Part shown: positions 13,742 to 21,534 of the stretch, piece after piece
How the letters are laid out: the number at the start of each line of letters is the position of its first letter
Numbering within the stretch: the stretch's first letter is position 1
NCBI GenBank assembly: GCA_021731405.1
Contig: JAKFXN010000004.1
Span: 12,267-76,266 of the forward strand
Length of the DNA: 64,000 nucleotides
Source of the DNA: Candidatus Parcubacteria bacterium
GTDB lineage: Bacteria > Patescibacteria > Paceibacteria > UBA9973 > UBA918
Direction: 5' to 3'
The notes under the pieces: generated by a model
The model's database searches: none
Told to the model about the DNA's origin: nothing
What the model saw: only the letters and a program-made list of their open reading frames with translations
Translations under genes and position numbers: made by a program

Positions 13742-14746
13742 TCACTTCTTGCGCATGACTTCCGTCACGGGCTCGATCTTGCCGGCGGTGATGCTGAAGA
13801 CCGAATAACGGTCGTCGTCACCAGCCTTCGGGCACATCACGAGCGTTCCGCTGTTGAGGCCTTGGTCTCGCAGTCTTCGGATGCTGTCCATGTCGGAAGC
13901 CAAGATGACTTCTTCCAGCTCACCCTTGACGGGTACCGTCACGAAGGAAATGTTCTGCTGGGAAACCTTCTTCACCGAAGTGTTTTCCTTTGTCACTGTG
14001 GCGACAGCATGACGGGCTTTCCTTGCGCCGTCTACTTTCACCGCGAAGGATTCGATCAGCTCCCCGATCTCCCCATTCTTGGTGTCGTACGAAGTGACAG
14101 ATATGCAGAAGGCGCCAGCACTGAGCACCAGCCATTCGTCACCGACCACAGGGTAGCCGTGACGGCGATCACCAGATAAGGTGTAGGCGAAGATGCGTTG
14201 ACGGCCAGTGATTTCGGCCCGCTTGGCATCCCGCTTGGCGTAGTGCAAAGCACGCTCTCGTTCATATGCTGCGTCCACGGCAAGCTTTTCTGCTTTGCGC
14301 GCCTCGACCGAAGCCTTGTGGAGAGCCGTGCGAAGGGCTGCTTCACGCGGCGACCAGAGAGGTTCAAGACGTTCAGCCGCTGCGACCAGCTCCTTCAGCT
14401 GGACCAGCTCCTTCAGCTTCCGTCCACCGACAACTTCGTTGCCGATGATTTGGCGGTGCGAGAGATCTCGAACCGGCACCACCTCGTAGAGGGTGTGCCT
14501 GGTGGAGACCATGATGACGAGTTCGTCACCAACCTCGCGTAAGAACGCCATTCCGCCGAAGTTCTTGTGGTCTTTCGAGAAAGACCACACCTCTTTGCCG
14601 TCGAAGACGACCCGGGCAGGCAGGAATTCCGCATCAGACGAAGCGCGCGGTGACCGCAACTGCTCGATCTTGAAGCCCTCGAAGAGGGTAGTTTGCAGAT
14701 GAAACCCGCGGGAGTCGGTGGTCTCGTTGGTGATGGTCCAGGTCAT
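13742..14746 (-). CDS. GC-rich ORFan protein
   Basis: 334 residues, soluble, no recognised domain. The N-terminal 100 residues look like beta-rich repeats (VVFDGKEVWSFSKDHKNFGG, LVIMVSTRHTLYEVVPV). Residues about 115-185 form a charged helix rich in Ala, Glu, Arg and Lys (coiled-coil-like), and the C-terminal half again looks beta-rich with IFAYTLSGDRRHGYPVVGDEWLVLS. Codons end mostly in C or G, and GC content is clearly above the flanking genes. AAGGAG stands about 6 nt before the ATG, unlike the leaderless core genes. These features suggest recent acquisition or a special expression class. Function unknown. Confidence 0.65.
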   Translation of the reverse strand: MTWTITNETTDSRGFHLQTTLFEGFKIEQLRSPRASSDAEFLPARVVFDGKEVWSFSKDHKNFGGMAFLREVGDELVIMVSTRHTLYEVVPVRDLSHRQIIGNEVVGGRKLKELVQLKELVAAAERLEPLWSPREAALRTALHKASVEARKAEKLAVDAAYERERALHYAKRDAKRAEITGRQRIFAYTLSGDRRHGYPVVGDEWLVLSAGAFCISVTSYDTKNGEIGELIESFAVKVDGARKARHAVATVTKENTSVKKVSQQNISFVTVPVKGELEEVILASDMDSIRRLRDQGLNSGTLVMCPKAGDDDRYSVFSITAGKIEPVTEVMRKK

Positions 14747-14925
14747 GGCATGCTCCTTCTTAAGTTCCCCACAGAACTAAGGTATGTAAAGAATTGGTGT
14801 GTGGGCACCGCTATAAATATTATAGCACAATTCTAGGTAAAAAGCAAGTATTTAAGACCTAGAATAGAGCGAGTAACAAAGCTTATTTTAGCTACTAAGT
14901 CCGTCAGTGGTATCATATGTAAGAT

Positions 14926-15384
14926 ATGGACTATTCCTGTAAAAGGCTAGGGGAAAACGATGTTGAGCTTATACAGCAGCTACGGCAAGTGTTTAGAGTC
15001 GCTTTTGATGAGGACGATACGTGGAATGCAAACCCACCCAAAGATTCATATCTGTCTAAAGTACTGGCAGACAAAAACTACATTGCCCTTGTGGCAATTC
15101 TGAATGAGGAAGTGGTCGGTGGTCTCGTGGCGCATGTATTGCCAAAAATTGATCAAGCCCATAGCGAACTCTACTTATATGATTTGGCTGTTGCGAGTGA
15201 ACATCGTCGAAGGGGCATAGCCACCAAGCTTATTGAAACTTTAAAAGAGGTAGGAAGGGAGGTCGGAGCGTCTGTAATATTTGTGCAAGCCGACAATGTC
15301 GACATCGGTGCGGTGGCTTTGTATGGAAAGCTAAGTGATAGCAAAGAAACCGATATCTCACATTTTGATATACGGATTGATTAA
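14926..15384 (+). CDS. GNAT acetyltransferase, AAC(3)-I-like
   Basis: 152 residues of the GNAT fold. SELYLYDLAVASEHRRRGIATKLIETLK (about 85-112, two segments) is motif A with the Q/RxxGxG/A-type acetyl-CoA loop (RRRGIA). VIFVQADNVDIGAVALYGKL and the terminal HFDI match the order and wording of aminoglycoside 3-N-acetyltransferase AAC(3)-I ([22 protein letters not shown]...HFDI from memory). The N-terminal CKRLGENDVELIQQLR also fits. The true substrate could be another amine. A TATCAT box lies 9 nt before the ATG, so the leader is very short. It is a single-gene unit between the GC-rich ORFan and the copper locus. Confidence 0.8.
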   Translation: MDYSCKRLGENDVELIQQLRQVFRVAFDEDDTWNANPPKDSYLSKVLADKNYIALVAILNEEVVGGLVAHVLPKIDQAHSELYLYDLAVASEHRRRGIATKLIETLKEVGREVGASVIFVQADNVDIGAVALYGKLSDSKETDISHFDIRID

Positions 15385-15421
15385 GTGGGAAAGATTGCCA
15401 GTCAGCTACTTATTTCTACGG

Positions 15422-16084
15422 CTAAAGACCACGAATCAATTGACGCATTAATTGTATTTCTGCTGTTTGAGTCTCAACGATCGCTTTAGTCAAGTCGGTC
15501 ATTTCTTGATGTTCAATATACGGTTGGACGCTCTTGGCCATCATGATTGCTCCCATGTGGTGCATTATCATGTCACTCAAGAAGACTTCATCTAGTGGCG
15601 CACCACTGAGCTGAGACAGGTCGCGCATCATTGGTTCGTAATCGTTCGGGTCAGCTACATAGGCTTCAGCATACCAACTCTGATACCAATTTTTCATCAT
15701 GCTGATTTCTTTCTCTTGAGCCACCACAATGTCTTCAGCTAACTTTTTAATTTCTGGAGTTGAACCGCCACGTTCAATTACTTCTTTGGCAGTGTCTACT
15801 GCTTCTTGGTGGTGGGGAATCATGCCTTCAAGAAACGCCCGCTCACTTTTGACCATCATCGTGCTGTGATCCATCCCATTCATCATACCCATCTCGCCTT
15901 CAGCGGGGGCATTTCCCATAAGTGAGCCATCAGGCATACGGTGCATTCCAGCCGGTACAGACATGTCATTAGTCTGCATTTGAGAAGTGTACTTACCGGC
16001 AGGAGAACCCCACAGGGCGTAACCCAGAGCTAACCCAACTCCGACAGCGAGAATACTAATTACAATAATTGATTGATTTTTCAT
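15422..16084 (-). CDS. DUF305 family protein, copper-locus associated
   Basis: 220 residues: an N-terminal membrane anchor (about residues 6-26), a Met/Gly-rich linker (MHRMPDG, MGMMNGMDHSTMM) and a DUF305 four-helix, ferritin-like domain with two HH motifs: EGMIPHHQEAVDTAKEVI (about 88-105) and DMIMHHMGAIMMAKSV (about 171-186). DUF305 proteins often lie in copper or other metal-resistance loci and probably bind metal at the cell surface. It is the last gene of the csoR-MauE-like-DUF305 set on the minus strand, with 11 nt to the gene before it. The Met-rich linker supports Cu(I) binding; an enzymatic role is not evident. Confidence 0.85.
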   Translation of the reverse strand: MKNQSIIVISILAVGVGLALGYALWGSPAGKYTSQMQTNDMSVPAGMHRMPDGSLMGNAPAEGEMGMMNGMDHSTMMVKSERAFLEGMIPHHQEAVDTAKEVIERGGSTPEIKKLAEDIVVAQEKEISMMKNWYQSWYAEAYVADPNDYEPMMRDLSQLSGAPLDEVFLSDMIMHHMGAIMMAKSVQPYIEHQEMTDLTKAIVETQTAEIQLMRQLIRGL

Positions 16085-16095
16085 ACAAATTTTTA

Positions 16096-16644
16096 TTACA
16101 TGGCCATGTGAGCCATTTCATTAATCATTAAGAGCATCCACAGACACATCATTACCATAAAACCAGCTTCAAGGATGGTGACGGTAGAAAGTGGGAGTTT
16201 GAAGTATGTGCCCAGGCAAACACAGTGAAGGTCTTCCTTTTTGCGGAGCGATTGTATGGCACCGTACAAACTCGCGCTGTATATAAAAAGAGTAATAAGC
16301 GTGATAGGAATAGTGAGGAGTTGCAAGATAAACAGTACCCCGAGCGAGATTTCCAGAAACGGATACATCTGTGCATAGGTAATGCTCCGTTTGGCTAGAG
16401 GGTCATACTGACCAAACCCTTTGGCGAAGCCTGCTATGTCTGACAACTTGATGGCCCCAAAAAGCACTAACACAAAGCCCATCAGGTGTGACATGTAGTC
16501 TGGGTAAGTGTGGAATTGAATCGTGTAGAGGGCAAAAAGAGCAGAGAGTAAGTAGATGCATGCAATCGGCCAGTACGACCAGACACTTACTTTAGTTACG
16601 TCGTGCACGTGAACTTCGTGATGAGTGTGAGAAGAATGTTCCAT
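16096..16644 (-). CDS. MauE/DoxX-like four-helix membrane protein with His-rich N-terminus
   Basis: 182 residues with a His-rich cytoplasmic or external N-terminus (HSSHTHHEVHVHD) and four transmembrane segments (about 24-42, 50-68, 95-130 as one or two, 152-172). The loop DLHCVCLGTYFKLPLSTVT carries a C-x-C-x-G motif like that of MauE, a protein linked to disulfide handling and metal-protein maturation. It sits between csoR and the DUF305 gene, with 1 nt to csoR, so it is almost certainly in one transcript with csoR and part of a copper response. Whether it transports metal or handles thiols cannot be read from sequence. Confidence 0.7.
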   Translation of the reverse strand: MEHSSHTHHEVHVHDVTKVSVWSYWPIACIYLLSALFALYTIQFHTYPDYMSHLMGFVLVLFGAIKLSDIAGFAKGFGQYDPLAKRSITYAQMYPFLEISLGVLFILQLLTIPITLITLFIYSASLYGAIQSLRKKEDLHCVCLGTYFKLPLSTVTILEAGFMVMMCLWMLLMINEMAHMAM

Positions 16645-16645
16645 G

Positions 16646-16912
16646 TTATTTTCTTTTTAGTTGATAGACCTGCAAGATTTCTTTAGTAGCCTTGTCAATT
16701 TTACCCGCTTTAATTTGGCTTACGACACAATGTTGCAGGTGGTCTTCTAATAAAATATCCTCGACATTTGAAAGAGCCTGTTTGATAGCTGAGGTCTGAG
16801 TAATTACATCAATACAGTACGTTTCATTTTCAATCATTGCTTGCAAGCCACGAACTTGCCCCTCAATTATTTTTAAACGGCGGATTAATTTTTTCTTGTC
16901 TTGTATCATCAC
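16646..16912 (-). CDS. csoR: Copper-sensing transcriptional repressor, CsoR family
   Basis: 88 residues, all alpha-helical, the CsoR/RcnR family. The Cu(I) ligand set is present: Cys in YCIDVITQ (about residue 33), then His and Cys in EDHLQHC (about 57 and 61), the C-H-C pattern of copper-type CsoR rather than nickel-type RcnR. The N-terminal IIEGQVRGLQAMIE is the conserved first helix. It starts 8 nt from a near-perfect GC palindrome typical of its own operator, so it probably represses itself and the MauE-like and DUF305 genes downstream until copper binds. ATG at 16912 or 16909. Confidence 0.93.
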   Translation of the reverse strand: MMIQDKKKLIRRLKIIEGQVRGLQAMIENETYCIDVITQTSAIKQALSNVEDILLEDHLQHCVVSQIKAGKIDKATKEILQVYQLKRK

Positions 16913-16920
16913 CCATAAGT

Positions 16921-16938
16921 ATACCCCCTAGGGGGTAT
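16921..16938. promoter_or_regulatory. CsoR operator
   Basis: 18-bp perfect palindrome (ATACCCCCT and its complement), fitting the known GTACCC-type CsoR operators. It lies just upstream of csoR where the promoter or transcript start should be. Confidence 0.8.
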
Positions 16939-16992
16939 CAGTGCAAATGATGTGAAGTGCAAAGTGTGTGAGAGGTGAGAGGGGAAGGCGTG

Positions 16993-17418
16993 TTATTTTA
17001 GGTGATTTTCTACTTTGAACATTTGAGCTAGCTTTGCCACTCCATCGAAAACCTGCATCGATTTGATGTCATTGGCATCAACAAATTTTATTTCCTCACA
17101 TTCATCTGAAGATCTGAAATTATAATGCTCCAGTACACATTCGTAGATAACGTTAGCAATTTTGATATTTGGGTTAGTTGTTTGTTGACCGGTTAAGAAA
17201 TAGCTCGGATTATCTGCAATCCATAAGACATTTAATCCCATTTCTTCCATAATTTCTCGCTTCAAGTCTTCTTGTGCAGTGACACCCCACTCAAGTCCTC
17301 CGCCAGGGAGTTCCCAGTAGTTGCTATTTTCTCGACAAACTAAAAACTTATCTCTCGCTTCATTTAGAATTAACGCTTTGATACTGACACGATAAAAGCA
17401 ATTTGGCACTTCATTCAT
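16993..17418 (-). CDS. Nudix hydrolase (variant box)
   Basis: 141 residues. The Nudix box is LPGGGLEWGVTAQEDLKREIMEEMGL (about 45-70): the REIMEEMG part with the metal-binding glutamates is intact, but the first Glu of the consensus (GX5E) is Val. The first strand RVSIKALILNEARDKFLVCR is typical of the fold. Such enzymes hydrolyse nucleoside diphosphate derivatives; the changed box may alter metal binding or substrate. It stands alone between csoR and a second Nudix gene, with about 200 bp of unassigned sequence upstream. Substrate unknown. Confidence 0.85.
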   Translation of the reverse strand: MNEVPNCFYRVSIKALILNEARDKFLVCRENSNYWELPGGGLEWGVTAQEDLKREIMEEMGLNVLWIADNPSYFLTGQQTTNPNIKIANVIYECVLEHYNFRSSDECEEIKFVDANDIKSMQVFDGVAKLAQMFKVENHLK

Positions 17419-17592
17419 AGATTGTGTTTATGTTATAAGAGGTACCAAGACGCGTTGTCTCCGGCGCTGAGTATTTTGATTTTACCAACAGACTGTATTG
17501 ATTTCAATGGCACGACCCTTTTGGTGAAGCCAGTTTGAGGATATTCATTTGAGATGGTTAAAAAAGCGAAGTTAGTTTTTTGGATAAAGAAA

Positions 17593-17616
17593 ATGCCCCA
17601 CAATTAAGTGGGGCAT
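17593..17616 (-). terminator. Terminator of the dioxygenase-Nudix pair
   Basis: ATGCCCCAC with a 5-6 nt loop and mirrored arm, followed on the minus strand by TTTCTTT. Confidence 0.7.
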
Positions 17617-17622
17617 AGGCAA

Positions 17623-18105
17623 CTATCGTTGGGCGATACTTGGAAAAGCTTTTTCGGCTGCTCGTCGAGCAACTCTGGCTACTTCGTTTCCTCGAGAGCC
17701 AAGCAAACTGCTCTCTGCCCACTCAATCTCTAAAATTTCTGGATTGGTTTTTATTGTAGAAGTGCTTTCAATTGTTCCTCTGTACATGGTGACGGTGTCT
17801 TTTTTCCCCTCTATTGAGGTTAAGTATTCACCAAGGAGACTCAACTGTAAAACTTCTACTCCTAGCTCCTCGAAGACCTCACGTCTTGCTGCTTTTTCGG
17901 CACTTTCATTCTTCGGGTTATATCCGCCGCCTGGAATGTTCCAGAGCGACGTGTTTCCGTATGAATGCCGTACCAACAGCACTTTGCTTTTTTCAGCAGG
18001 GTGGGTGAGTAGCACTTTTACACCGAATGATTTTGGTTTGAATATACGCCAGTACACTTTTACAAATGGCATGAGAGCTGCAAAGAAAAATTGTTTGAAT
18101 TTCAT
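17623..18105 (-). CDS. Nudix hydrolase (canonical box)
   Basis: 160 residues. A hydrophobic, basic N-terminus (FFFAALMPFVKVYWRIFKPK, about 6-25) precedes the Nudix fold and may associate with membrane. The box PGGGYNPKNESAEKAARREVFEELGV (about 73-98, in two segments) matches GX5EX7REUXEEXGU fully. VKVLLTHPAEKSKVLLVRHSYG is the first strand pair. The gene follows the TauD-like dioxygenase by 2 nt, so the two are one unit, and a shared pathway is likely. NDP-sugar, coenzyme or oxidised nucleotide substrates are all possible. Confidence 0.85.
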   Translation of the reverse strand: MKFKQFFFAALMPFVKVYWRIFKPKSFGVKVLLTHPAEKSKVLLVRHSYGNTSLWNIPGGGYNPKNESAEKAARREVFEELGVEVLQLSLLGEYLTSIEGKKDTVTMYRGTIESTSTIKTNPEILEIEWAESSLLGSRGNEVARVARRAAEKAFPSIAQR

Positions 18106-18107
18106 GA

Positions 18108-18812
18108 TTAGTACCTGATTCTTGCGTTGAGTGTATCATCGTATCTGACTCTGAGCATTCTACGATGTCCGGTAAAAGGAAGTCTATCGTGCAGCGTAAT
18201 GAGATTGTTGACAAAAAGTAAGTCCCCGGCCTCCCACTTGTGACTTACTAACAGACAGCTTTGGATAATCGCATCGACGTGCTGGTATACCTCATCTTCA
18301 GAAAACTTACCTGACTTAATGATAAAGTTTGTCTCAACTTTTGAACGGTACCGAACCACTCTTTCTCCCTCTGTAACAACAAGTGGGTAACGAATTCGTG
18401 CCTGCGGATTTGCAAGTGCCGAGTATTCGATAATCACATCATTTAGCCCAGGTATCGCATCAATAGCAGCGGCAGCTTTTCTTCCATCAAAGAGACGTGT
18501 TTCACCTCCTGAAGATGAAGGTTTAATACAACCAAGAGCAAAGTATGGAATGATTCTACTATCGTTAGAAATACCCTCAGTGTGCAAGGCAAGTATGTCA
18601 TTTGAGCCTGTAGCGTCTAGGGTGTGATACCCAAAATTCTCCCCTAGGTCTGTGCCAGCAAGGGTGCAAATAACCAGCATGTCACTTTCAATTTTTACCG
18701 AAGGCTCAATCTTTACTAATGCCCAGCCTTCTGTGGGTAGGTTGGCAGAAAGAAAGGGAAGCAAGGTGCTTTTCACACTTGCTTTTGTATCAAGAAAAAG
18801 AACGTTACTCAT
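18108..18812 (-). CDS. TauD/TfdA-like Fe(II)/2-oxoglutarate dioxygenase
   Basis: 234 residues. The iron-binding facial triad is visible: ALHTEGIS (His-x-Glu) near residue 90 and the distal His in LHDRLPFTGHRRMLRVRY near 210-227, with the 2-oxoglutarate-binding Arg in the same stretch. This arrangement matches the clavaminate synthase/AsnO/SyrP branch of the TauD superfamily, which hydroxylates amino acids or related small molecules. Such enzymes are unusual in reduced CPR genomes. Start 18812 is preferred over 18818 because AGGAG lies 6 nt before it. It is cotranscribed with the downstream Nudix gene; substrate unknown. Confidence 0.75.
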   Translation of the reverse strand: MSNVLFLDTKASVKSTLLPFLSANLPTEGWALVKIEPSVKIESDMLVICTLAGTDLGENFGYHTLDATGSNDILALHTEGISNDSRIIPYFALGCIKPSSSGGETRLFDGRKAAAAIDAIPGLNDVIIEYSALANPQARIRYPLVVTEGERVVRYRSKVETNFIIKSGKFSEDEVYQHVDAIIQSCLLVSHKWEAGDLLFVNNLITLHDRLPFTGHRRMLRVRYDDTLNARIRY

Positions 18813-18912
18813 GAGCATCTCCTGTGTTGTGAATGTTCAGTCCTAGTATTGAAAATACAACACTATTATGAATTTGTCTACGGGCAATAAATATGTTCAG
18901 GAAGTTCAAAAA

Positions 18913-18942
18913 ATAGGAGTCCGACACAAGTCGGACTCCTAT
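18913..18942. terminator. Terminator downstream of the 19037-19603 gene
   Basis: 13-bp perfect stem (ATAGGAGTCCGAC) with loop ACAA; AT-rich flank on both sides. Confidence 0.75.
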
Positions 18943-19036
18943 TATATTCTGGGCACGTACTGTCTTCGGGGGGAATTAGTTTGAAGAAATGTGTCTGTGC
19001 CTATTTTCTCTAGGTCAGATTAACTTTAGTTAAGGT

Positions 19037-19603
19037 TTATCTGGTGCGATCTAATGTTTTCTTAATATAATTAACATAGTCGCGATAAATAGTGAGTGTC
19101 ATCTCTGGGCCCCAACCAGGGCCTAGACGTTGTAACAAACTGGATGTCACATCCCATTTGGCGCATTCATACGGACTTTTATCTGGGAGATGGATTATAT
19201 GATTTTTTCCGTCTAGGAATAAAGTCATGCGTTCTTGATCATTATTATTTTGAATTTCTTCCCAGCGACGCCCGTACTCTTCTGTCAAACCTTCAAACTC
19301 TCTTTCTAGATTTTTAATTTGGGTTTCAAGATTTGGTTGCCAGCCCCCTCTACCTTCAATCACGGTATCTTCACGGAGCGTATCAGGAGACGTTTCCTCT
19401 TGTGAGAGACTTTCATTTCTGTTTTGCTCTTCTTGTAGAAGCTGGGCTCTCCTAAGACTTAAGGTGTGAACAGCATCAAAATTATTGTTTGCTACGGATT
19501 CCCTTATCTGCTCCTCAGTTTGTCGTATTTGTTCCTCAATCGGATACCTATTATCAATATTTTCACCCAGCCCAGTTTGTCTTATATATTCAGGTCCTAA
19601 CAT
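19037..19603 (-). CDS. Hypothetical coiled-coil protein
   Basis: 188 residues from the ATG at 19603 (a start at 19666 would add an unlikely N-terminus). Hydrophilic, with two helical, heptad-like stretches: PIEEQIRQTEEQIRESVANN with the following LSLRRAQLLQEEQNR (about 20-55), and LETQIKNLEREFEGLTEEYGRRWEEIQ (about 92-118, two segments). The C-terminus (about 125-188) looks like a small globular domain. No signal peptide or membrane span. No recognised family. AT-rich with no clear Shine-Dalgarno. A terminator follows on the minus strand, and a tRNA-His element lies upstream. Confidence 0.55.
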   Translation of the reverse strand: MLGPEYIRQTGLGENIDNRYPIEEQIRQTEEQIRESVANNNFDAVHTLSLRRAQLLQEEQNRNESLSQEETSPDTLREDTVIEGRGGWQPNLETQIKNLEREFEGLTEEYGRRWEEIQNNNDQERMTLFLDGKNHIIHLPDKSPYECAKWDVTSSLLQRLGPGWGPEMTLTIYRDYVNYIKKTLDRTR

Positions 19604-19702
19604 TCTTTTATTAAAGCATAAAATTAATACATTAGTAATCTGTCTAATTTCTGAAGGTAGAAACACTAAATACAGATTAATGCCTTGCTGAGCAAGGAAA
19701 AT

Positions 19703-19877
19703 GGGCGGCTATCGGGGTAATATTTCCCTACGGGAACGGTACAGTCTTCATAGCTCACTTCGCCAAAGGCTCGCTCCGCTATATTCAGACTCTTCGATTC
19801 CCGAACGGAAGCAAAGCAGTTTGCTTCCTTAGCCGTCCTCTACGTAAAAATCCCCCGAAGGGGATTCTTACTACGAG
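19703..19877 (-). repeat. tRNA-His-associated 3' element (inverted plus direct tRNA copies)
   Basis: Leftward from the tRNA: terminator 19846-19869; inverted acceptor copy TAGCCGTCC 19830-19838 and T-arm copy TTCGATTCCCGA 19793-19804, split by a perfect hairpin 19807-19828 (stem GGAAGCAAA, loop GCAG); a spacer with stems near 19723-19735 and 19751-19782 and the word CGCTCCGC; then an exact 14-bp direct copy of the tRNA 3' end at 19703-19716 and a short hairpin beyond. Same layout as at the other three tRNAs. Confidence 0.72.
19846..19869. terminator. Intrinsic terminator after tRNA-His
   Basis: ATCCCC/GGGGAT-type stem with A5 on one side; on the minus strand it is followed by a T-run. Confidence 0.75.
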
Positions 19878-19950
19878 GGCGGCTATCGGGAATCGAACCC
19901 GAATAGCCGGTACCACAAACCGGAGTAATAACCGTTATACCATAGCCGCC
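19878..19950 (-). tRNA. tRNA-His (GUG anticodon)
   Basis: Cloverleaf on the minus strand. Eight-pair acceptor GGCGGCTA/TAGCCGCC includes the G(-1)-C73 pair specific to tRNA-His. The anticodon GTG lies in CCGGTTTGTGGTACCGG, and the T-arm is CGGG-TTCGATT-CCCG. CCA is not encoded. Confidence 0.95.
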
Positions 19951-20019
19951 ATACTTGTTTGCTTCACTACTGTGGTGGGACAGTTATACCTATTTTTAAT
20001 AAAAAAGTCGAGGGGTGCT

Positions 20020-20048
20020 TTGCGGTTTAAAAAAGTTGGTGCTACACT
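20020..20048 (+). promoter_or_regulatory. Promoter of the small protein/yibE-like operon
   Basis: TTGCGG at 20020-20025 and TACACT at 20043-20048, 17 nt apart; the transcript would start at about the ATG of the small ORF (20054). Confidence 0.55.
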
Positions 20049-20053
20049 AATAT

Positions 20054-20149
20054 ATGAATATGGACCAAGAGCCGCTAATGGTCACCCTTTTTTTCACCTT
20101 TATGTTAGGCGCAGGTATTGGCTTTTACCTCGCACGACTCGTTTTCTAG
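20054..20149 (+). CDS. Small single-span membrane protein
   Basis: 31 residues (MNMDQEPLMVTLFFTFML plus GAGIGFYLARLVF): a short acidic N-terminus and one transmembrane helix with a GxGxG-like pattern. The ORF begins 5 nt after a good promoter (leaderless type) and ends 29 nt before the YibE/F-like gene, so it would be the first gene of that operon. A second ATG at 20060 is possible. Supporting evidence is promoter placement, membrane-like composition and operon position; no homologue is recognised. Confidence 0.5.
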   Translation: MNMDQEPLMVTLFFTFMLGAGIGFYLARLVF

Positions 20150-20178
20150 CGGCATTATCATCTAAGTACGTTTGTTGT

Positions 20179-21474
20179 ATGAATCTTAAAAGTTTCGTGG
20201 GAGTTTGGTTATTCTTGTGTTTGAGTTTTTTTGTGTCTCCGGTGCAGGCGCAGGAAGTGCATCAAGAGTTTCAGGAGACGGTTAAAGCCGAGGTAATTGA
20301 GATTACTGCGCAATATGAGCGTGACATTATGGGTACTGGGGCGACTACCACTGTGCAAGAGATGCGTATCCAAATCAAAGGCGGTCTGCGAGAAGGAGAG
20401 GTGGTGCGTCTTGATAACGACCTTGTGGTGCTTGAAGAAGGAGATAAAATTTTTGTGAACCGACTCCAATCAATTGATGGCGCAGAGTACTATGTCTTTA
20501 AAGATGTGGAGCGACGGTTACCGCTTTTAATACTGGTAGGTATTTTTGTCCTTTTGGTTATTTGGCTTTCAGGTATGCAAGGGGTGCGAGCAGTTTTGAG
20601 CCTTGGACTCAGTATTGGTTCGATTATTTTCCTCCTTATCCCGGCCCTTTTGGCCGGCTATTCACCGGCACTTACAAGTCTCGTGATTGCAGGACTTATC
20701 TTGAGCGTTACCCTCTTCTTTACGCACGGCTTTAAGCCAAGAGTGTTCATCACTTTCCTCGGTACCTTTGGAGCGGTGTTTGCCACCTGTGTGATTGCTT
20801 GGATATGGGTAGAGTGGATGCGCTTCACTGGCTTTAGTGACGACTCTTCGGTCTACCTCAACTTTGCAACAGGCGGAACTATTGATCTTACAGGACTACT
20901 CCTTGGTGGAATTATTATCGGACTCCTTGGTGTACTTGATGATGTTTCTATTACACAAGCATCAGTGGTACAAGAACTCAAAGGCGCAAACCCGCAGTTT
21001 GGTTTTAAAGATTTGTACCAGCGGGCGCTTCGGGTAGGGCGAGACCATGTCGGGTCACTGGTGAACACACTTGCGCTCGCGTACGCCGGTGCGTCTTTGC
21101 CGATGCTTCTTCTCTTTGCGTACTCAGACTCTTCAATGATAATGCTGGTAAACCAAGAAGTACTTGCCGCTGAAGTGCTTCGAATTGTGGTTGGTAGTAT
21201 CGGACTTATCTTAGCGGTACCGTTTACTACCGCCATGGCCGCCTGGTACTTCAAAGATAAATTTGTGGATCCAAATGAAGATGCGGGACACTCACACGGA
21301 CACAGTCATGGACACGCAGTCCCGGCGGAAGCAGAGCACTCACATAAGGAACATCAACATGAGCATTCTGGGCATGAACACCATGACCATATTCATGACG
21401 AGCACGAACATGATCATCATGAACACAAGCCACACGACCATAAACATCACGCTCATGCGCACCACAACCACTAA
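20179..21474 (+). CDS. YibE/F-like membrane protein with His-rich C-terminal tail
   Basis: 431 residues. A signal peptide (LKSFVGVWLFLCLSFFVSPVQAQ) and a soluble domain of about 90 residues are followed by at least seven transmembrane helices (from about 118 to 365), including LLLGGIIIGLLGVLDDVSITQAS, a conserved YibE/F segment. The last about 60 residues are nearly half His with repeated Gly-His and Glu/Asp-His (GHSHGHSHGHA), a likely Zn/Ni/Cu-binding tail not usual in the family. Start 20179 gives a proper signal peptide; earlier in-frame starts overlap the small ORF. Function of the family is unknown; metal handling is inferred from the tail. Confidence 0.85.
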   Translation: MNLKSFVGVWLFLCLSFFVSPVQAQEVHQEFQETVKAEVIEITAQYERDIMGTGATTTVQEMRIQIKGGLREGEVVRLDNDLVVLEEGDKIFVNRLQSIDGAEYYVFKDVERRLPLLILVGIFVLLVIWLSGMQGVRAVLSLGLSIGSIIFLLIPALLAGYSPALTSLVIAGLILSVTLFFTHGFKPRVFITFLGTFGAVFATCVIAWIWVEWMRFTGFSDDSSVYLNFATGGTIDLTGLLLGGIIIGLLGVLDDVSITQASVVQELKGANPQFGFKDLYQRALRVGRDHVGSLVNTLALAYAGASLPMLLLFAYSDSSMIMLVNQEVLAAEVLRIVVGSIGLILAVPFTTAMAAWYFKDKFVDPNEDAGHSHGHSHGHAVPAEAEHSHKEHQHEHSGHEHHDHIHDEHEHDHHEHKPHDHKHHAHAHHNH

Positions 21475-21534
21475 AAGATGAGTTATAATTTAGAAAGATT
21501 TAAGTGGTACGGTTTAAAAAATAAGTAATTATCT

